From Streptomyces coeruleorubidus (GTDB lineage: Bacteria; Actinomycetota; Actinomycetes; Streptomycetales; Streptomycetaceae), in assembly GCF_008705135.1 (NCBI RefSeq), contig NZ_CP023694.1, forward strand, positions 1,178,001-1,242,000: a DNA stretch of 64,000 bases, read 5' to 3'. Below the pieces are notes generated by a model. It made no database searches. It saw only the letters and a list, made by a program, of their open reading frames with translations, and was not told where the DNA came from. The first letter of the stretch is position 1. The number at the start of each line of letters is the position of its first letter. Shown here one piece after another: positions 18,077 to 26,246 of this stretch. The position numbers and the translations under genes were made by a program.

Positions 18077-19018
18077 TCAGTTCTCCGTGTCTTCGGCGCC
18101 GCCGGCCCGGCCCCCGGCGTCCTTCGTCTCCTCGGCGGAGGACTTGGCGGCGGCCTTCTTCGCGGTCGCGCTCCGGCGACCACGCGCCGGAGCCTTGGCG
18201 GCGGCCTTGGCCGGGGCCTTCGCGGCCGCCTTCACGGGCCCCTTGTCGGGAGCCTTGGCAGGAGCGGCCTTCACGACGGTCGTGTCCGCCTCCCGTCCGG
18301 ACTCGGGCGGCTCGGCACTCCCTGACTCCGCGGGCGGCTCCGCGCCCCCGGACCCCAGGGCCGGCCGCTCCCCCGCCTCGGGAAGCTTCGGCGGCACCGG
18401 CGCGCCGGGCGCCCCGAACGGCAGCACCCGCACCTCGTGACGCTCCACCGGCTTACCCGGCACCGGCACCTCGCGGCCGTCGATGAACACCAGGGCGGCC
18501 TGGTAGACGACCGACAGCGTGTACGGCGTCTGGTGGAGCATCCCCCACAGCTTCGACGTCTCGTCGATGTCCATCACGGTGGGCGTGAACCGCACCCGCT
18601 GCGCCGCCTCGGCCAGGTTGCTTCCGGACAAGTGGGCGCGCTCGCCCGCCAGTTCGATGATGTCCTTCGGCAGGACGGGGATCTCGTGCAGCGTGCGCAC
18701 GACCGACCCGATGAGCCGCTGCCCGACCAGCTCCGCCTCCTCGCCGTAGGCGCTGATGAGGTAGTGCAGGTCGAGCGGCGCGGCCGCACGCCGGACCAGG
18801 GTGCCGTCGGCGGCGCGGGTGGGCAGGTCGGTGTTGCGCTGTGAGGTGTTGGGCGTGACCTGGTACAGGAACACGGTGATGGTGGGTTCGGTCGGCGGGT
18901 CGGCCGGGGGCTTGCGCGGCTCGACCTTGACCGCGATGTCGATGTCCGGCGGCAGGTTGGTCTCGATGAGCAGGGCGAGGGCCTGGGTGACATGGGCGAT
19001 GGCAAGTGCGTTACTCAT
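18077..19018 (-). CDS. CIS tail terminator/cap protein, DUF4255-type (Cis16-like)
   Basis: The 313-residue protein has the DUF4255/Pvc16 N-terminal domain in residues 1-200: AIAHVTQALALLIETNLPPDI, VTVFLYQVTPNTSQRN-like text and PLDLHYLISAYGEEAELVGQRLIGSVVRTLHEIPVL. Afp16/Pvc16 proteins cap the end of the tube and set sheath termination. The C-terminal 100 residues are a disordered Pro/Glu then Ala/Lys-rich tail (repeated AKAPAKAAAKAPA), which is histone-like and probably unstructured. It is followed downstream by the ATPase after a 9-36 bp gap. Confidence 0.9.
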   Translation of the reverse strand: MSNALAIAHVTQALALLIETNLPPDIDIAVKVEPRKPPADPPTEPTITVFLYQVTPNTSQRNTDLPTRAADGTLVRRAAAPLDLHYLISAYGEEAELVGQRLIGSVVRTLHEIPVLPKDIIELAGERAHLSGSNLAEAAQRVRFTPTVMDIDETSKLWGMLHQTPYTLSVVYQAALVFIDGREVPVPGKPVERHEVRVLPFGAPGAPVPPKLPEAGERPALGSGGAEPPAESGSAEPPESGREADTTVVKAAPAKAPDKGPVKAAAKAPAKAAAKAPARGRRSATAKKAAAKSSAEETKDAGGRAGGAEDTEN

Positions 19019-19250
19019 GGCGTCCGTTCCCGGTCTCTCTGGTCCTGTCCTCGGTCCCTGTCATCCCGCTCGTCCCGCGGGCCGGCCACGTCGTCCTGCT
19101 CGTCCCGCCGGCCGATCTCGTCGTGCTGCTCGTCCCGCCGGCCAGTCGCACCGTCTTGCTCGTCCCGCCCGTCGACCTCGTCGTCCCGCTCATCCCGCCG
19201 ACCGGTCCCGTCGTCCCGCTCATCCGGCCAGTCGGCCTCGTCGTCCTCAC
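19011..19250 (-). CDS. Possible small repeat-encoded ORF between two CIS genes
   Basis: A GTG at 19250 overlaps the stop of the upstream 250-aa gene as GTGA and opens a 79-residue frame. It ends in TAA overlapping the start of the terminator gene. The product would be GGTSRTT/GGMSGTT-type repeats produced by the 30-bp DNA repeat. A second frame of the same strand is also open and gives acidic RDERDD-type repeats. Translational coupling favours the GTG frame, but open frames arise easily inside in-register GC-rich repeats, so this may be non-coding spacer. Confidence 0.3.
   Translation of the reverse strand: MRTTRPTGRMSGTTGPVGGMSGTTRSTGGTSKTVRLAGGTSSTTRSAGGTSRTTWPARGTSGMTGTEDRTRETGNGRHE
19061..19240. 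repeat. Six in-register copies of a 30-bp tandem repeat
   Basis: Six contiguous 30-bp units occupy exactly 19061-19090, 19091-19120, 19121-19150, 19151-19180, 19181-19210 and 19211-19240, with a partial copy after. The plus-strand consensus core is TCGTCCYGCTCGTCCCGCCG followed by a more variable ten bases. Copies 1 and 2 start TCATCCCGCT and TCGTCCTGCT respectively. The array fills the gap between the disordered-protein gene and the terminator gene of the CIS operon. Confidence 0.9.
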
Positions 19251-19999
19251 TCGCGCCCCCTGGCCAGGTAGTCCGCCAGGCTGACGGCGGCCCGCGGGCG
19301 CTCCGCGTCCCGTGGCCGGGGCCTGCCGCCACCGCCCTGGGGCGTCCCGCCCGCCGTCACCTCCAGGCGCCCGATCTGCACCTGCACCACCTGCTCGGCC
19401 TGACGCCCGGTCCGCCGGGCCGCCGCCTGCCGGACGGCGTCCCGGGCGGCCGCCGTGTCCGCCGCGCTGGGGAGCAACGCGGCGGACACGGCGGCGGGGG
19501 GAGCGGCGTCCGTGCCAGGGGGGGTCGGCACGGACGCCGCGTTCGCGGTGGCCGCCCGCTCGGTAGGGCCCCGGCCCGCCGCGCGACGCACGGCGTCCGG
19601 GACCGGCCGCAGCGCGGGACCCGTCGGGGTGACGGGACGCAGCAGCGGCCCCTCGGGCTCGGCCGGCGGGGCCGGACGAGGTCCGGTCTCGGCCGGTGCC
19701 GGGGCCCGCTCGGTCCGTACAACCGTCCGCTCCCGTTCCGTACGGACGACCTCGCGGGCCGCCGGGCGTGCCCGGTCCGGCCGGGTGACGGCGGCCGGGG
19801 CGGCGACGGGCCACAGCGGCTCGGCGCCGTCCGGGTCCGGTGCGGCGCCCCGTACCGCCTCCGTGCGTTCGAACGGTCCGGCCAGCCTCGGCCGTACGCG
19901 CACAACGCCGGGGCGCTGCGCGACGGGCGCCGCGTGCCGGGCGAGCAGCCGGTCGAGGAAGTCGGGCTCCGCCCGCCCCTCCGCAGTGGACTCAGACAT
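19247..19999 (-). CDS. Disordered Pro/Ala/Arg-rich CIS cluster protein, unknown function
   Basis: The 250-residue protein starts MSESTAEGRAEPDFLDRLLARHAAPV and is mostly Pro/Ala/Arg/Glu-rich low complexity, with a repeated EVVRTERERTVVRTERAPA segment. The end is better ordered: TGRQAEQVVQVQIGRLEVTAGG and a final AVSLADYLARGRE. The 'vqV.IGRlEV' and 'LsLddYLa.R' patterns recur in proteins next to CIS and phage baseplate genes. The start at 19999 overlaps the upstream gene by 8 bp. Its role is unknown; a baseplate or sheath-tip adaptor with a flexible linker is possible. Confidence 0.8.
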   Translation of the reverse strand: MSESTAEGRAEPDFLDRLLARHAAPVAQRPGVVRVRPRLAGPFERTEAVRGAAPDPDGAEPLWPVAAPAAVTRPDRARPAAREVVRTERERTVVRTERAPAPAETGPRPAPPAEPEGPLLRPVTPTGPALRPVPDAVRRAAGRGPTERAATANAASVPTPPGTDAAPPAAVSAALLPSAADTAAARDAVRQAAARRTGRQAEQVVQVQIGRLEVTAGGTPQGGGGRPRPRDAERPRAAVSLADYLARGRE

Positions 20000-20726
20000 C
20001 CGCACACAGCTCCAGGTAGTAGCGGCGCCGCAGCGGGCTGAGCGCCAGGATCTCCGGCTCGCTCCAGCCGTACGCGGTGGCGAGCAGATGGACGTCGAGC
20101 AGGAGGTCCCGGGCCCAGGCGTCCAGTTCGGTCCACAGGAAGGAGGCGATGTCCAGCTCGGCCCGCGTGCCCTCCCCGCACTCGGGGCAGGCGACGTTGA
20201 GCGTGACGTCACCGCCCGGGTCCGCGGCCCGGGCCGCCTCGGCGACCCTGCGCTGTACGGCGACGGGCAGTGTGTCCGCGGACACGGGCTGCCCGTCGTG
20301 TACCGCGGTGACCACACACCGGGCCAGCAGGGCCCGGCGCGGGTCGGCGTCCCGGGCCGCCGCCGTCAGGTCGGCGACGCCGGGCACCCGGAACTCGACC
20401 TCCCAGCCGTCCTCGGCGACCCGCACCAGCGGATCACCCCGGTCGGCCAGGGTGCGGGCGAACTCCCCGGCGTCCAGCTCGAACTCCATGTCCGCGCCGC
20501 ACGCCGCGCACTCCAGACGCACCTGCATGCGCTCGCCGAACAGGGCCCGGCGCAGGGCGAACAGGTCCGCCTCGCGCTGCCCCACCGGCAGCGACAGCAG
20601 AGCCTGCCGGTCGCCGCCCAGGTCCGGGCGGGCGGCCCCGTGCAGCAGCAGGGCCCGCCCGGCCGGGGCCCGGTCAAGACCGGTCTCCCAGGTGGCCAGG
20701 AACTCGGCCGCCTGTGTGATGGCCAT
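19992..20726 (-). CDS. CIS baseplate protein with two CxxC pairs (gp26-like candidate)
   Basis: The 244-residue protein has a pair of Cys motifs, ECAACGADMEFEL at about residue 75 and ACPECGEGTRAELDIASFLW at about 180. These could bind one zinc between two beta hairpins. The C-terminus contains LDAWARDLLLDVHLLATAYGWSEPEILALSPLRRRYYLELC, closely resembling the end of T4 baseplate hub/gp26-like family proteins in eCIS loci. It directly follows the tube gene with a 19-bp gap. Structural role in the baseplate is inferred from this similarity and position. Confidence 0.75.
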   Translation of the reverse strand: MAITQAAEFLATWETGLDRAPAGRALLLHGAARPDLGGDRQALLSLPVGQREADLFALRRALFGERMQVRLECAACGADMEFELDAGEFARTLADRGDPLVRVAEDGWEVEFRVPGVADLTAAARDADPRRALLARCVVTAVHDGQPVSADTLPVAVQRRVAEAARAADPGGDVTLNVACPECGEGTRAELDIASFLWTELDAWARDLLLDVHLLATAYGWSEPEILALSPLRRRYYLELCADV

Positions 20727-20745
20727 GCCTCCCCCCAGCCCCGCG

Positions 20746-21270
20746 TTACGCCGGGTTCAGGAAGGAGGGCTCCTCCGGCTCGGGCACCTCGTAGTCCCGC
20801 TCCCAGCCCTCGCACTCGAGCTTCAGCGACTGGATGGCCACCGCGTTGGCGTTGGCGTCCAGTTCGCCGAGGACCTGGTACTCGCTGGGCCAGGTCCGGT
20901 ACAGCTTGTGCGAGACGGCGACCTGGCCGGCCTCGTTGAGGACCTGGATCACGATGTCCTTGCGGAAGTCCGCGAGGGACACCTCGGAGCCGAGGCCCGC
21001 GCCGACCTGCCAGACCTTGTTGGCCCAGCGGTCGAACTCGGGGTCGTGCGTGACGCCGCGCTCCAGGGTGATGCCCTCGAACTCGGAGCGGCCCGGCGAC
21101 TTGCGCGGGGAGGACGGGTCGCCGCCGTGGCGGTGCTTGACGACCTCCGTCGTCCGCTTCAGCGGACTGATCTTGCTGATACCCGCGACCGTCCGACCGT
21201 CCCACAGGACCAGGAACTTGAAGTTCTTGTACGGGTCGAAACGATGGGCGTTGACCGTGAACTCTGCCAT
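20746..21270 (-). CDS. CIS inner tube protein (Cis1, T4 gp19-like)
   Basis: The 174-residue protein has the conserved contractile tube layout: RFDPYKNFKFLVLWDGRTVAGISKISPLKRTTEVVKHRHGG in the first 50 residues, then SEFEGITLERGVTHDPEFDRWANKVW and KDIVIQVLNEAGQVAVSHKLYRTWPSEYQ. Hexamers of this family stack to form the inner tube through which cargo moves. It lies 34 bp downstream of the sheath gene. Only one tube paralog is seen here, whereas AFP/PVC loci carry several. Confidence 0.95.
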   Translation of the reverse strand: MAEFTVNAHRFDPYKNFKFLVLWDGRTVAGISKISPLKRTTEVVKHRHGGDPSSPRKSPGRSEFEGITLERGVTHDPEFDRWANKVWQVGAGLGSEVSLADFRKDIVIQVLNEAGQVAVSHKLYRTWPSEYQVLGELDANANAVAIQSLKLECEGWERDYEVPEPEEPSFLNPA

Positions 21271-21304
21271 CGAAAATGTCCTCAGGGATTCCTAGGAGCG
21301 TTCC

Positions 21305-23164
21305 TTAGAGCGCGAACTGCCCGGACGTCTGCTGGATCTTGACGATCACGAACTCGGCCGGGCGGACCGGCGCGATGCCGACGAGGACGTTGACGATGCC
21401 GTTCTCGATGTCCTCGGTGGTCGTGGTGTCGCTGTCGCACTTGACGAAGTAGGCGTCGCGGGGCGTGCCGCCCTTGAAGGCGCCCTGGCGGAAGAGGGTG
21501 TGCAGGTACGAGGAGGCGGCGAGCCGGATCTGCTGCCACAGGTTCTCGTCGTTGGGCTCGAACACCACCCACTGGAGGCCTCGCTGGAGGCTCTCCTCGA
21601 CGTGCAGGGCGAGCCGCCGCACCGGCACGTACTTCCACTCGCTGTCGAGGGCGTCGGAACCCTCCAGCGTGCGCGCTCCCCAGACCACCGGGCCGGTCAC
21701 CGGGAAGGTGCGCAGGCAGTTGACGCCGAGCGGGTTGAGCAGGCCGGTCTCGCGGTCGGTCAGGTTGACGGTGAGCGAGTGCACGCCGGCGAGCCGCGCC
21801 TCGGTGCCGGCCGGGGCCTTCCACACGCCGCGCTCGGAGTCCGTACGGGCGATGACACCCGCGACCGCGCCGGACGGCGGGAAGGAGCGCAGCCGGCCCG
21901 TGAGGGGGTCGGTGAGTTGGAGGTGCGGGAAGTACAGGCCCGCGTGGTTGCCGCGCACGGCGTCGAAGGCGGCGAGCCCGGCCCGGGCGGTGTCGACGCT
22001 GACCCAGGTGCCCGGCGCGTCGACCAGCAGGAAGATCCGCCGTTCCTGGCACAGCCGCTGGGCGGCCGAGACGACGGTGACGGCGTCCTCGGTCTTCTCG
22101 TAGGCGGCGAGTTCGGGCAGCACGAGGAGGTTGACGTCGGCGACGCCGCGCAGCGCCTGGATGCCGGACTTGTCGGCCTCGGAGCCGATGAGGTCGCGCG
22201 GTCCGGGCGCCTCGCCGTCCTCGCCGCCCTCCAGCGGGAAGACGGGCGGGTTGACCGAGGCCTCCAGGCCGAGGTCGTTGGCGCACTCGCCGAGGAAGCG
22301 GACGACGTCCTCGGGCTTGGTGGAGCCCGCGACGACCTGGACGCGCCGGCCGAAGGCGGTGACCTCGGCGCCCGCGAAGGCGTGCTTGCCGGGCGCGTCG
22401 GGCAGGGCGCGCAGCTTGCGCTCCAGCAGCAGCGCCAGCTCGGCGACGGAGTGCGGGGCCTCGCCGTCGTAGTCGGGGTCGTAGAGCGTGAACTCCCGCT
22501 CGACGTCGCCGATCTTGACCGTGAGGTCCACGGCGAGGTCGGGCAGTTCGTGCCCGAACGGCTTGGAGACGGTGCCGGACGGGTCGGGCCGGCCCTCGCC
22601 GACGACCTCGACGCGGATCAGCCGGGAGCCGGCGTTGACGACGGTCTGTACGTACCGGCCGTGGGACGGGTCGGCGGACAGGCCGGTGTAGCTCTCGCGG
22701 GCCTCGCCCTTGGCGTCGTGGACGCGCAGGTTGAAGGTCTCGTCGGGGCAGGGCGTGTCGTAGTCGACGGCGACGCGCAGGCCGTTGCCCCAGACTCCGG
22801 GTTCCTTGGCGTGCACCTTGAGGACGTCGCACTCGCTGTGGCCCTCGGTGGACTCCAGCGTGACGCCGGCGGCCTTGCCGCTGCCGGCCTTGGCGACGCG
22901 GACGATCACGGCGACGGTGCCGCCGTTGCCGAAGAACTGGTGAACGGCGTAGCCGACGGCGCTCTGGGCGCTCAGCCCCCCGAAGCGGCGCTCGAACTCG
23001 GTGAAGCTGGTGACGCGGACCGGCTCGTTCAGCGGACCGCGCCGGGTGTGGCCCACGAACGCGGTCACCGAAGTGGTCAGGGTCGAGATGGTGCGGGTGC
23101 TGCTGGGAAGCTCTTCGACGTAGACGCCGGGATACGTCGGCTTGGCGGCGCTCACTGCACTCAT
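21305..23164 (-). CDS. CIS contractile sheath protein (Cis2)
   Basis: The product is about 619 residues. The N-terminus PTYPGVYVEELPSSTRTISTLTTSVTAFVG is the hallmark start of contractile tail sheath proteins. The C-terminus has LNVNGVNCLRTFPVTG-like sequence and RRLALHVEESLQRGLQWVVFEPNDENLWQQI, followed by GIAPVRPAEFVIVKIQQTSGQ. Two starts are possible: ATG 23170 and ATG 23164, both behind AGGAGGGGGA. I favour 23164 for spacing, giving MSAVSAAKPTYPG. It is the first structural gene of the minus-strand CIS operon and faces a 0.7-kb gene-poor region that should contain the operon promoter. Confidence 0.95.
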   Translation of the reverse strand: MSAVSAAKPTYPGVYVEELPSSTRTISTLTTSVTAFVGHTRRGPLNEPVRVTSFTEFERRFGGLSAQSAVGYAVHQFFGNGGTVAVIVRVAKAGSGKAAGVTLESTEGHSECDVLKVHAKEPGVWGNGLRVAVDYDTPCPDETFNLRVHDAKGEARESYTGLSADPSHGRYVQTVVNAGSRLIRVEVVGEGRPDPSGTVSKPFGHELPDLAVDLTVKIGDVEREFTLYDPDYDGEAPHSVAELALLLERKLRALPDAPGKHAFAGAEVTAFGRRVQVVAGSTKPEDVVRFLGECANDLGLEASVNPPVFPLEGGEDGEAPGPRDLIGSEADKSGIQALRGVADVNLLVLPELAAYEKTEDAVTVVSAAQRLCQERRIFLLVDAPGTWVSVDTARAGLAAFDAVRGNHAGLYFPHLQLTDPLTGRLRSFPPSGAVAGVIARTDSERGVWKAPAGTEARLAGVHSLTVNLTDRETGLLNPLGVNCLRTFPVTGPVVWGARTLEGSDALDSEWKYVPVRRLALHVEESLQRGLQWVVFEPNDENLWQQIRLAASSYLHTLFRQGAFKGGTPRDAYFVKCDSDTTTTEDIENGIVNVLVGIAPVRPAEFVIVKIQQTSGQFAL

Positions 23165-23170
23165 CGGCAT

Positions 23171-23875
23171 TCCCCCTCCTATCCCTGTCTCGGGCACCGG
23201 ATGAAGGCACCAAGAGAGGAGGGAGAGACGTTGCGGCCGTGCGCGAGAACCTGGCCCCCACCCGTCGGCGGTGGACACGCGCGCACCTCATCAGTTCCCC
23301 CGTCAGTACCCGCGCGTTCGGTCGCACGGGTCAAGCAGCTCGCTTGTGACTCCTGATGCTCAAGTGCTCAATCCACCTTGCTGCGTTCGGAGTTGACCGA
23401 ACAAGGCGGGTTCTGGCCAGCACAGTAGGAGGTTTTGTGAAGGCAAAAATCCGCGATCCGCACATCCCGCCCGCGCGCCCTCGTGGACTGATCCACACCT
23501 CCCGCACAGCGGCGGTGATCGCCGGGCGGAGAGCATGCCTGGGAGACCCCGCATTTCCGGCACCGGCGCCTCATCCGCCCGGCGCGCTCCCCGAGTCCTC
23601 CCCCAGTCGTCCATCCCTCGATGGCCGGTTTCAGCGGGGCGGCATGGACGCGCACGGAGTTGATCGATGCCTTACGGGATCCACCTTCGAGTGCCCCCTT
23701 TCGACCGGGACATGCCCGACCCAAACGCCAGACCGCGCCACCCCTTCCAGCACGTAGAAATATCTACGAGCATGGCCACTGCCGGACCGGCACGCGGAGC
23801 CCGAGGCCCCGCGGGTCACCGGCCCGTGTCCAGCGTGCGCCCGCCGGGGCGCGACCGACTGTGCCTGGGGTGGCC
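23171..23875. other. Gene-poor 0.7-kb region upstream of the CIS operon
   Basis: No gene is convincing here. A GTTCGG-AGTTGA-CCGAAC inverted repeat (23385-23402) could be an operator. Near it, AGGAGG at about 23428 precedes GTG 23437 and a weakly biased open frame to 23757 that matches no family I know. The region must hold the leftward promoter of the CIS operon and possibly a rightward promoter for the gene at 23876, but I cannot place -10/-35 boxes with confidence. Confidence 0.6.
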
Positions 23876-24364
23876 ATGCAGAGCGTGATGTGGAAGCAAG
23901 CCGTCGAGTGGCTCGCGGCGGCCGCCCGGGACCCTCAGGAGTGCAAGCGGGAGTGGGACTACGGCACGGGGACGGTGCTCGTGGAGGCGGGGCGGTACTG
24001 GGACGTGCTCAGCGTCCCCGACCGGCTCGGGCTGCTCGCCCTGGACTGTCTGTGGCGCGACCCCCTGAAGGTGCCCGGCCCCACCCTGGTGGACTGCGCG
24101 GCACGCAGAGTGGGCTTCTTCCTGCCACCCGACCCCGTCAGCGAGTGGGTCGGTTCCGGGGTCCGGCACGTCGGCCGGGGCTCCTGGGTCGCCGTGCCGC
24201 CGCCGTACCGGCCCGCCGGGCGCCTGGAGTGGCTCGTCCCGCCGGACGGCACGGGCAGCCTGCACGCCCCGGGCACGCTGGAGTCGGCCCTGCGGGAGGC
24301 CACCGAGGCCCTCGCCGTGCTGGCGCCGGTCAGCGCGGAGCACGCGGTGGCCGACTGCTGGTGA
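23876..24364 (+). CDS. Unknown 162-aa Streptomyces protein
   Basis: The protein starts MQSVMWKQAVEWLAAAARDPQECK and contains VLVEAGRYWDVLSVPDRLGLLALD, VGFFLPPDPVSEW and RGSWVAVPPPYRPAGRLEWLVPPDGTGSLH. The 'W.vPp....g.l.WLvPPDG.G.L' pattern recurs in short Streptomyces proteins related to the N-terminus of bifunctional primase/polymerases, but no catalytic acidic motif is evident. There is no signal peptide or membrane segment. The start at ATG 23876 is the first good Met, though the upstream SD is weak. Its 3' end overlaps the convergent gene by 35 bp. Confidence 0.7.
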   Translation: MQSVMWKQAVEWLAAAARDPQECKREWDYGTGTVLVEAGRYWDVLSVPDRLGLLALDCLWRDPLKVPGPTLVDCAARRVGFFLPPDPVSEWVGSGVRHVGRGSWVAVPPPYRPAGRLEWLVPPDGTGSLHAPGTLESALREATEALAVLAPVSAEHAVADCW

Positions 24365-24632
24365 GGCGGGTGCCGTCGGGGGCGGCCGTCCCCGGGTGCC
24401 GGCCGACGGTCCATGTGGTGAGGGCGGCCCAGGTCTCGCTCGCGGAAGGAGCCGCGAAGGAGACCCACTGGCCGTCACGGTGCTCCGGGACCTCGTGGCC
24501 CCTGGCCTGCCACTCGGCGACGAGCGCCGCATAGATGGGCGGATGACCCCCGTATCCGCTGGTGAGTTCGGCATACGACCGGGGAGCGGCGTCGTTCCCG
24601 AGAAGGCGCCGCGCCGTCTCAGTGCTGTCCAT
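24330..24632 (-). CDS. Small unknown protein, convergent with the preceding gene
   Basis: The 100-residue protein starts MDSTETARRLLGNDAAPRSYAELTSGYGGHPPIYAALVAEWQ and ends in a Pro/Arg-rich tail. The segment GGHPPIYAALVAEWQARGHEVPEHRDGQWVSFA looks like a genuine small domain, and I believe I have seen related short Streptomyces proteins. No function is known to me. The ATG at 24632 has no strong SD. Its last 35 bp overlap the plus-strand gene, so the two transcripts would be antisense at their 3' ends. Confidence 0.5.
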   Translation of the reverse strand: MDSTETARRLLGNDAAPRSYAELTSGYGGHPPIYAALVAEWQARGHEVPEHRDGQWVSFAAPSASETWAALTTWTVGRHPGTAAPDGTRLTSSRPPRAPR

Positions 24633-24927
24633 GCCCGGGCAACGCGACGGGGCGCGCCGGTGGTACGCGAGCCGGGCCCCGTCCGTCGGGTCGAGTGAAC
24701 CCGTCACCCGTACGGCGGCACGCGGGCACCGGACAAACATCCAGTCAGGCGGTCGCCCGTTCAGGGCGGGGGCGTTTCCGGGCCCTGCGCACTCTGGCGG
24801 CTCCTGCGCATTGCGGCGGTCTCCTCGACCGCGGCCGTACGCATCCGGTAACACTGACGTCAGACCGAGGACCGGGCCGGCACCGCGCCCGGAACCGGTC
24901 CTCCCGGTACGACGGCAGGGAGAGGCC

Positions 24928-26150
24928 ATGTCACAGCGCCCTGACCTCCGGCAGCGCAGGGCCGTGCTGGAGCACGAGTGGTCCCGCTGGGTGCCGCGGC
25001 TGAGCGTCGCGGGCGCGCGGCCGGGCGGCAGCGCGGCATTGCGCCACGAGGTGACCGAGTCCTGGGCGCGATCGCTGAGCAGCGTGGACCCCGGGCGGGA
25101 CAGCGCCCCGGTCACCGACGGCGGCCCGGTGCACGAGCGCTGGACGTCCTCACCGCTGTACCGGCCGGTCTCGGGCCTCGCCGGAGAACTGCGCAGCATC
25201 GCCGAGGACGCCGGGTTCGTCACGGCGGTCACCGACGAGTCCGGCACCATCCTGTGGACCTGCGGCGGCCCGACCATGCGCCGCCACGCCGAGCGCGTGA
25301 ACTTCGCGCCGGGCGGCCGGTGGGACGAGCAGGCCATGGGCACCAACGCCCTGTCCCTCGCCCTGCGCACCGGCCGTCCCAGCTCCGTCTTCTCGGCCGA
25401 GCACCTGGTGTCGGCCCTGCACGGATGGGTCTGCTACTGCGCCCCGGTCCACGGCCCGGACGGGCGCGTCCTCGGCGTACTGGACCTGTCGACCACCTGG
25501 GACCGCTCGCACCCCCTGGCCATGTCCACCGTCCGCACGCTGGTGTCGACGATCGAGGCCCGCCTGACAACGGAGGTGGCCCGCCCGAGCCGGCTGCGGC
25601 TCACGTGCCTGGGTTCCGAACAAGTCGCCCGCGAGGGACGGCCCCTCCCCCTGCGCCCCCGCCAGCTGGAGATCCTCACCCTCCTCGCACTCGAACCCGG
25701 GGGCTTCTCCCCGGAACGGCTGCGCGCGGCCCTGTACGGCGACCGGCCGGTCACGTCCTCCACCTTCAAGGCGGAGATCTCCCACCTGCGCCGGGCGCTG
25801 GGCGGCGCGATATCCCCCGCCACTACGCCCTCACCGCCCCCGTCTCCTGCGACGCCGCCGACGTCCTGCGCGCGCTGGAGCAGGGCGACACGGACACCGC
25901 CCTGCTCCGCTACGGCGGCCCGCTCCTGCCCCGCTCCGAGGCACCCGGCATCGAGGAGTGGCGCAGCCGCCTCGAAGTGGCCGTACGGGAGGCCGTATTG
26001 GCGAGTGCCCGCCCGGAAAACGCCCTGCGCTACGGCGAACGGGCCCCGTACGACGCGGAGGTCCACGAGCACGCGCTGCGGCTGCTCGGCCCGAAGGACA
26101 CGCGCCGTGCGATCGCGGCGGGCCGGCTGACTGCGGCCCTGCGCGACTGA
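24928..26150 (+). pseudogene. GAF-domain transcriptional regulator (AcoR-like), disrupted by a frameshift near 25,815
   Basis: ATG 24928 follows GGGAGAGGCC. The first ~300 residues are intact: a GAF region (FVTAVTDESGTILWTCGG, RWDEQAMGTNALSLALRTGRPSSVFSAEHL, CAPVHGPDGRVLGVLDLSTTWD), then a winged-helix segment (LPLRPRQLEILTLLALEPGGFS to KAEISHLRRALGG). The reading frame then becomes meaningless Pro/Arg/Thr text to 26130. The expected continuation is in another frame (RHYALTAPVSCDAADVLRAL to RLTAALRD) and ends at 26150. One extra C in the C-run at 25814-25818 would join them as GGAISPRHYALTAPV. Such regulators usually control a neighbouring aldehyde or alcohol dehydrogenase, which follows here. 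Either a real mutation, programmed frameshifting or a sequencing error is possible. Confidence 0.8.
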
Positions 26151-26246
26151 CGGGCCGTCATCACGCGCCAACCTTGCGCCAACCTCCCAGGAGCACAGTG
26201 AGGGCCGTCCCCCGCCCCGCACCGCCCTTCACCGAGGAGAGCCGCC

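Noticed and set aside
19061..19240. CRISPR array
   Set aside because: Units are contiguous 30-bp repeats with no spacers and no cas genes nearby.
1..23170. Prophage
   Set aside because: There are tail-type genes only, plus the eCIS hallmarks AAA+ ATPase, DUF4255 and DUF4157; no capsid, portal, terminase, lysis genes or integrase are present.
23437..23757. GTG-started 106-aa frame behind AGGAGG
   Set aside because: Codon bias is weak and the sequence matches no family I know; kept only as an observation.
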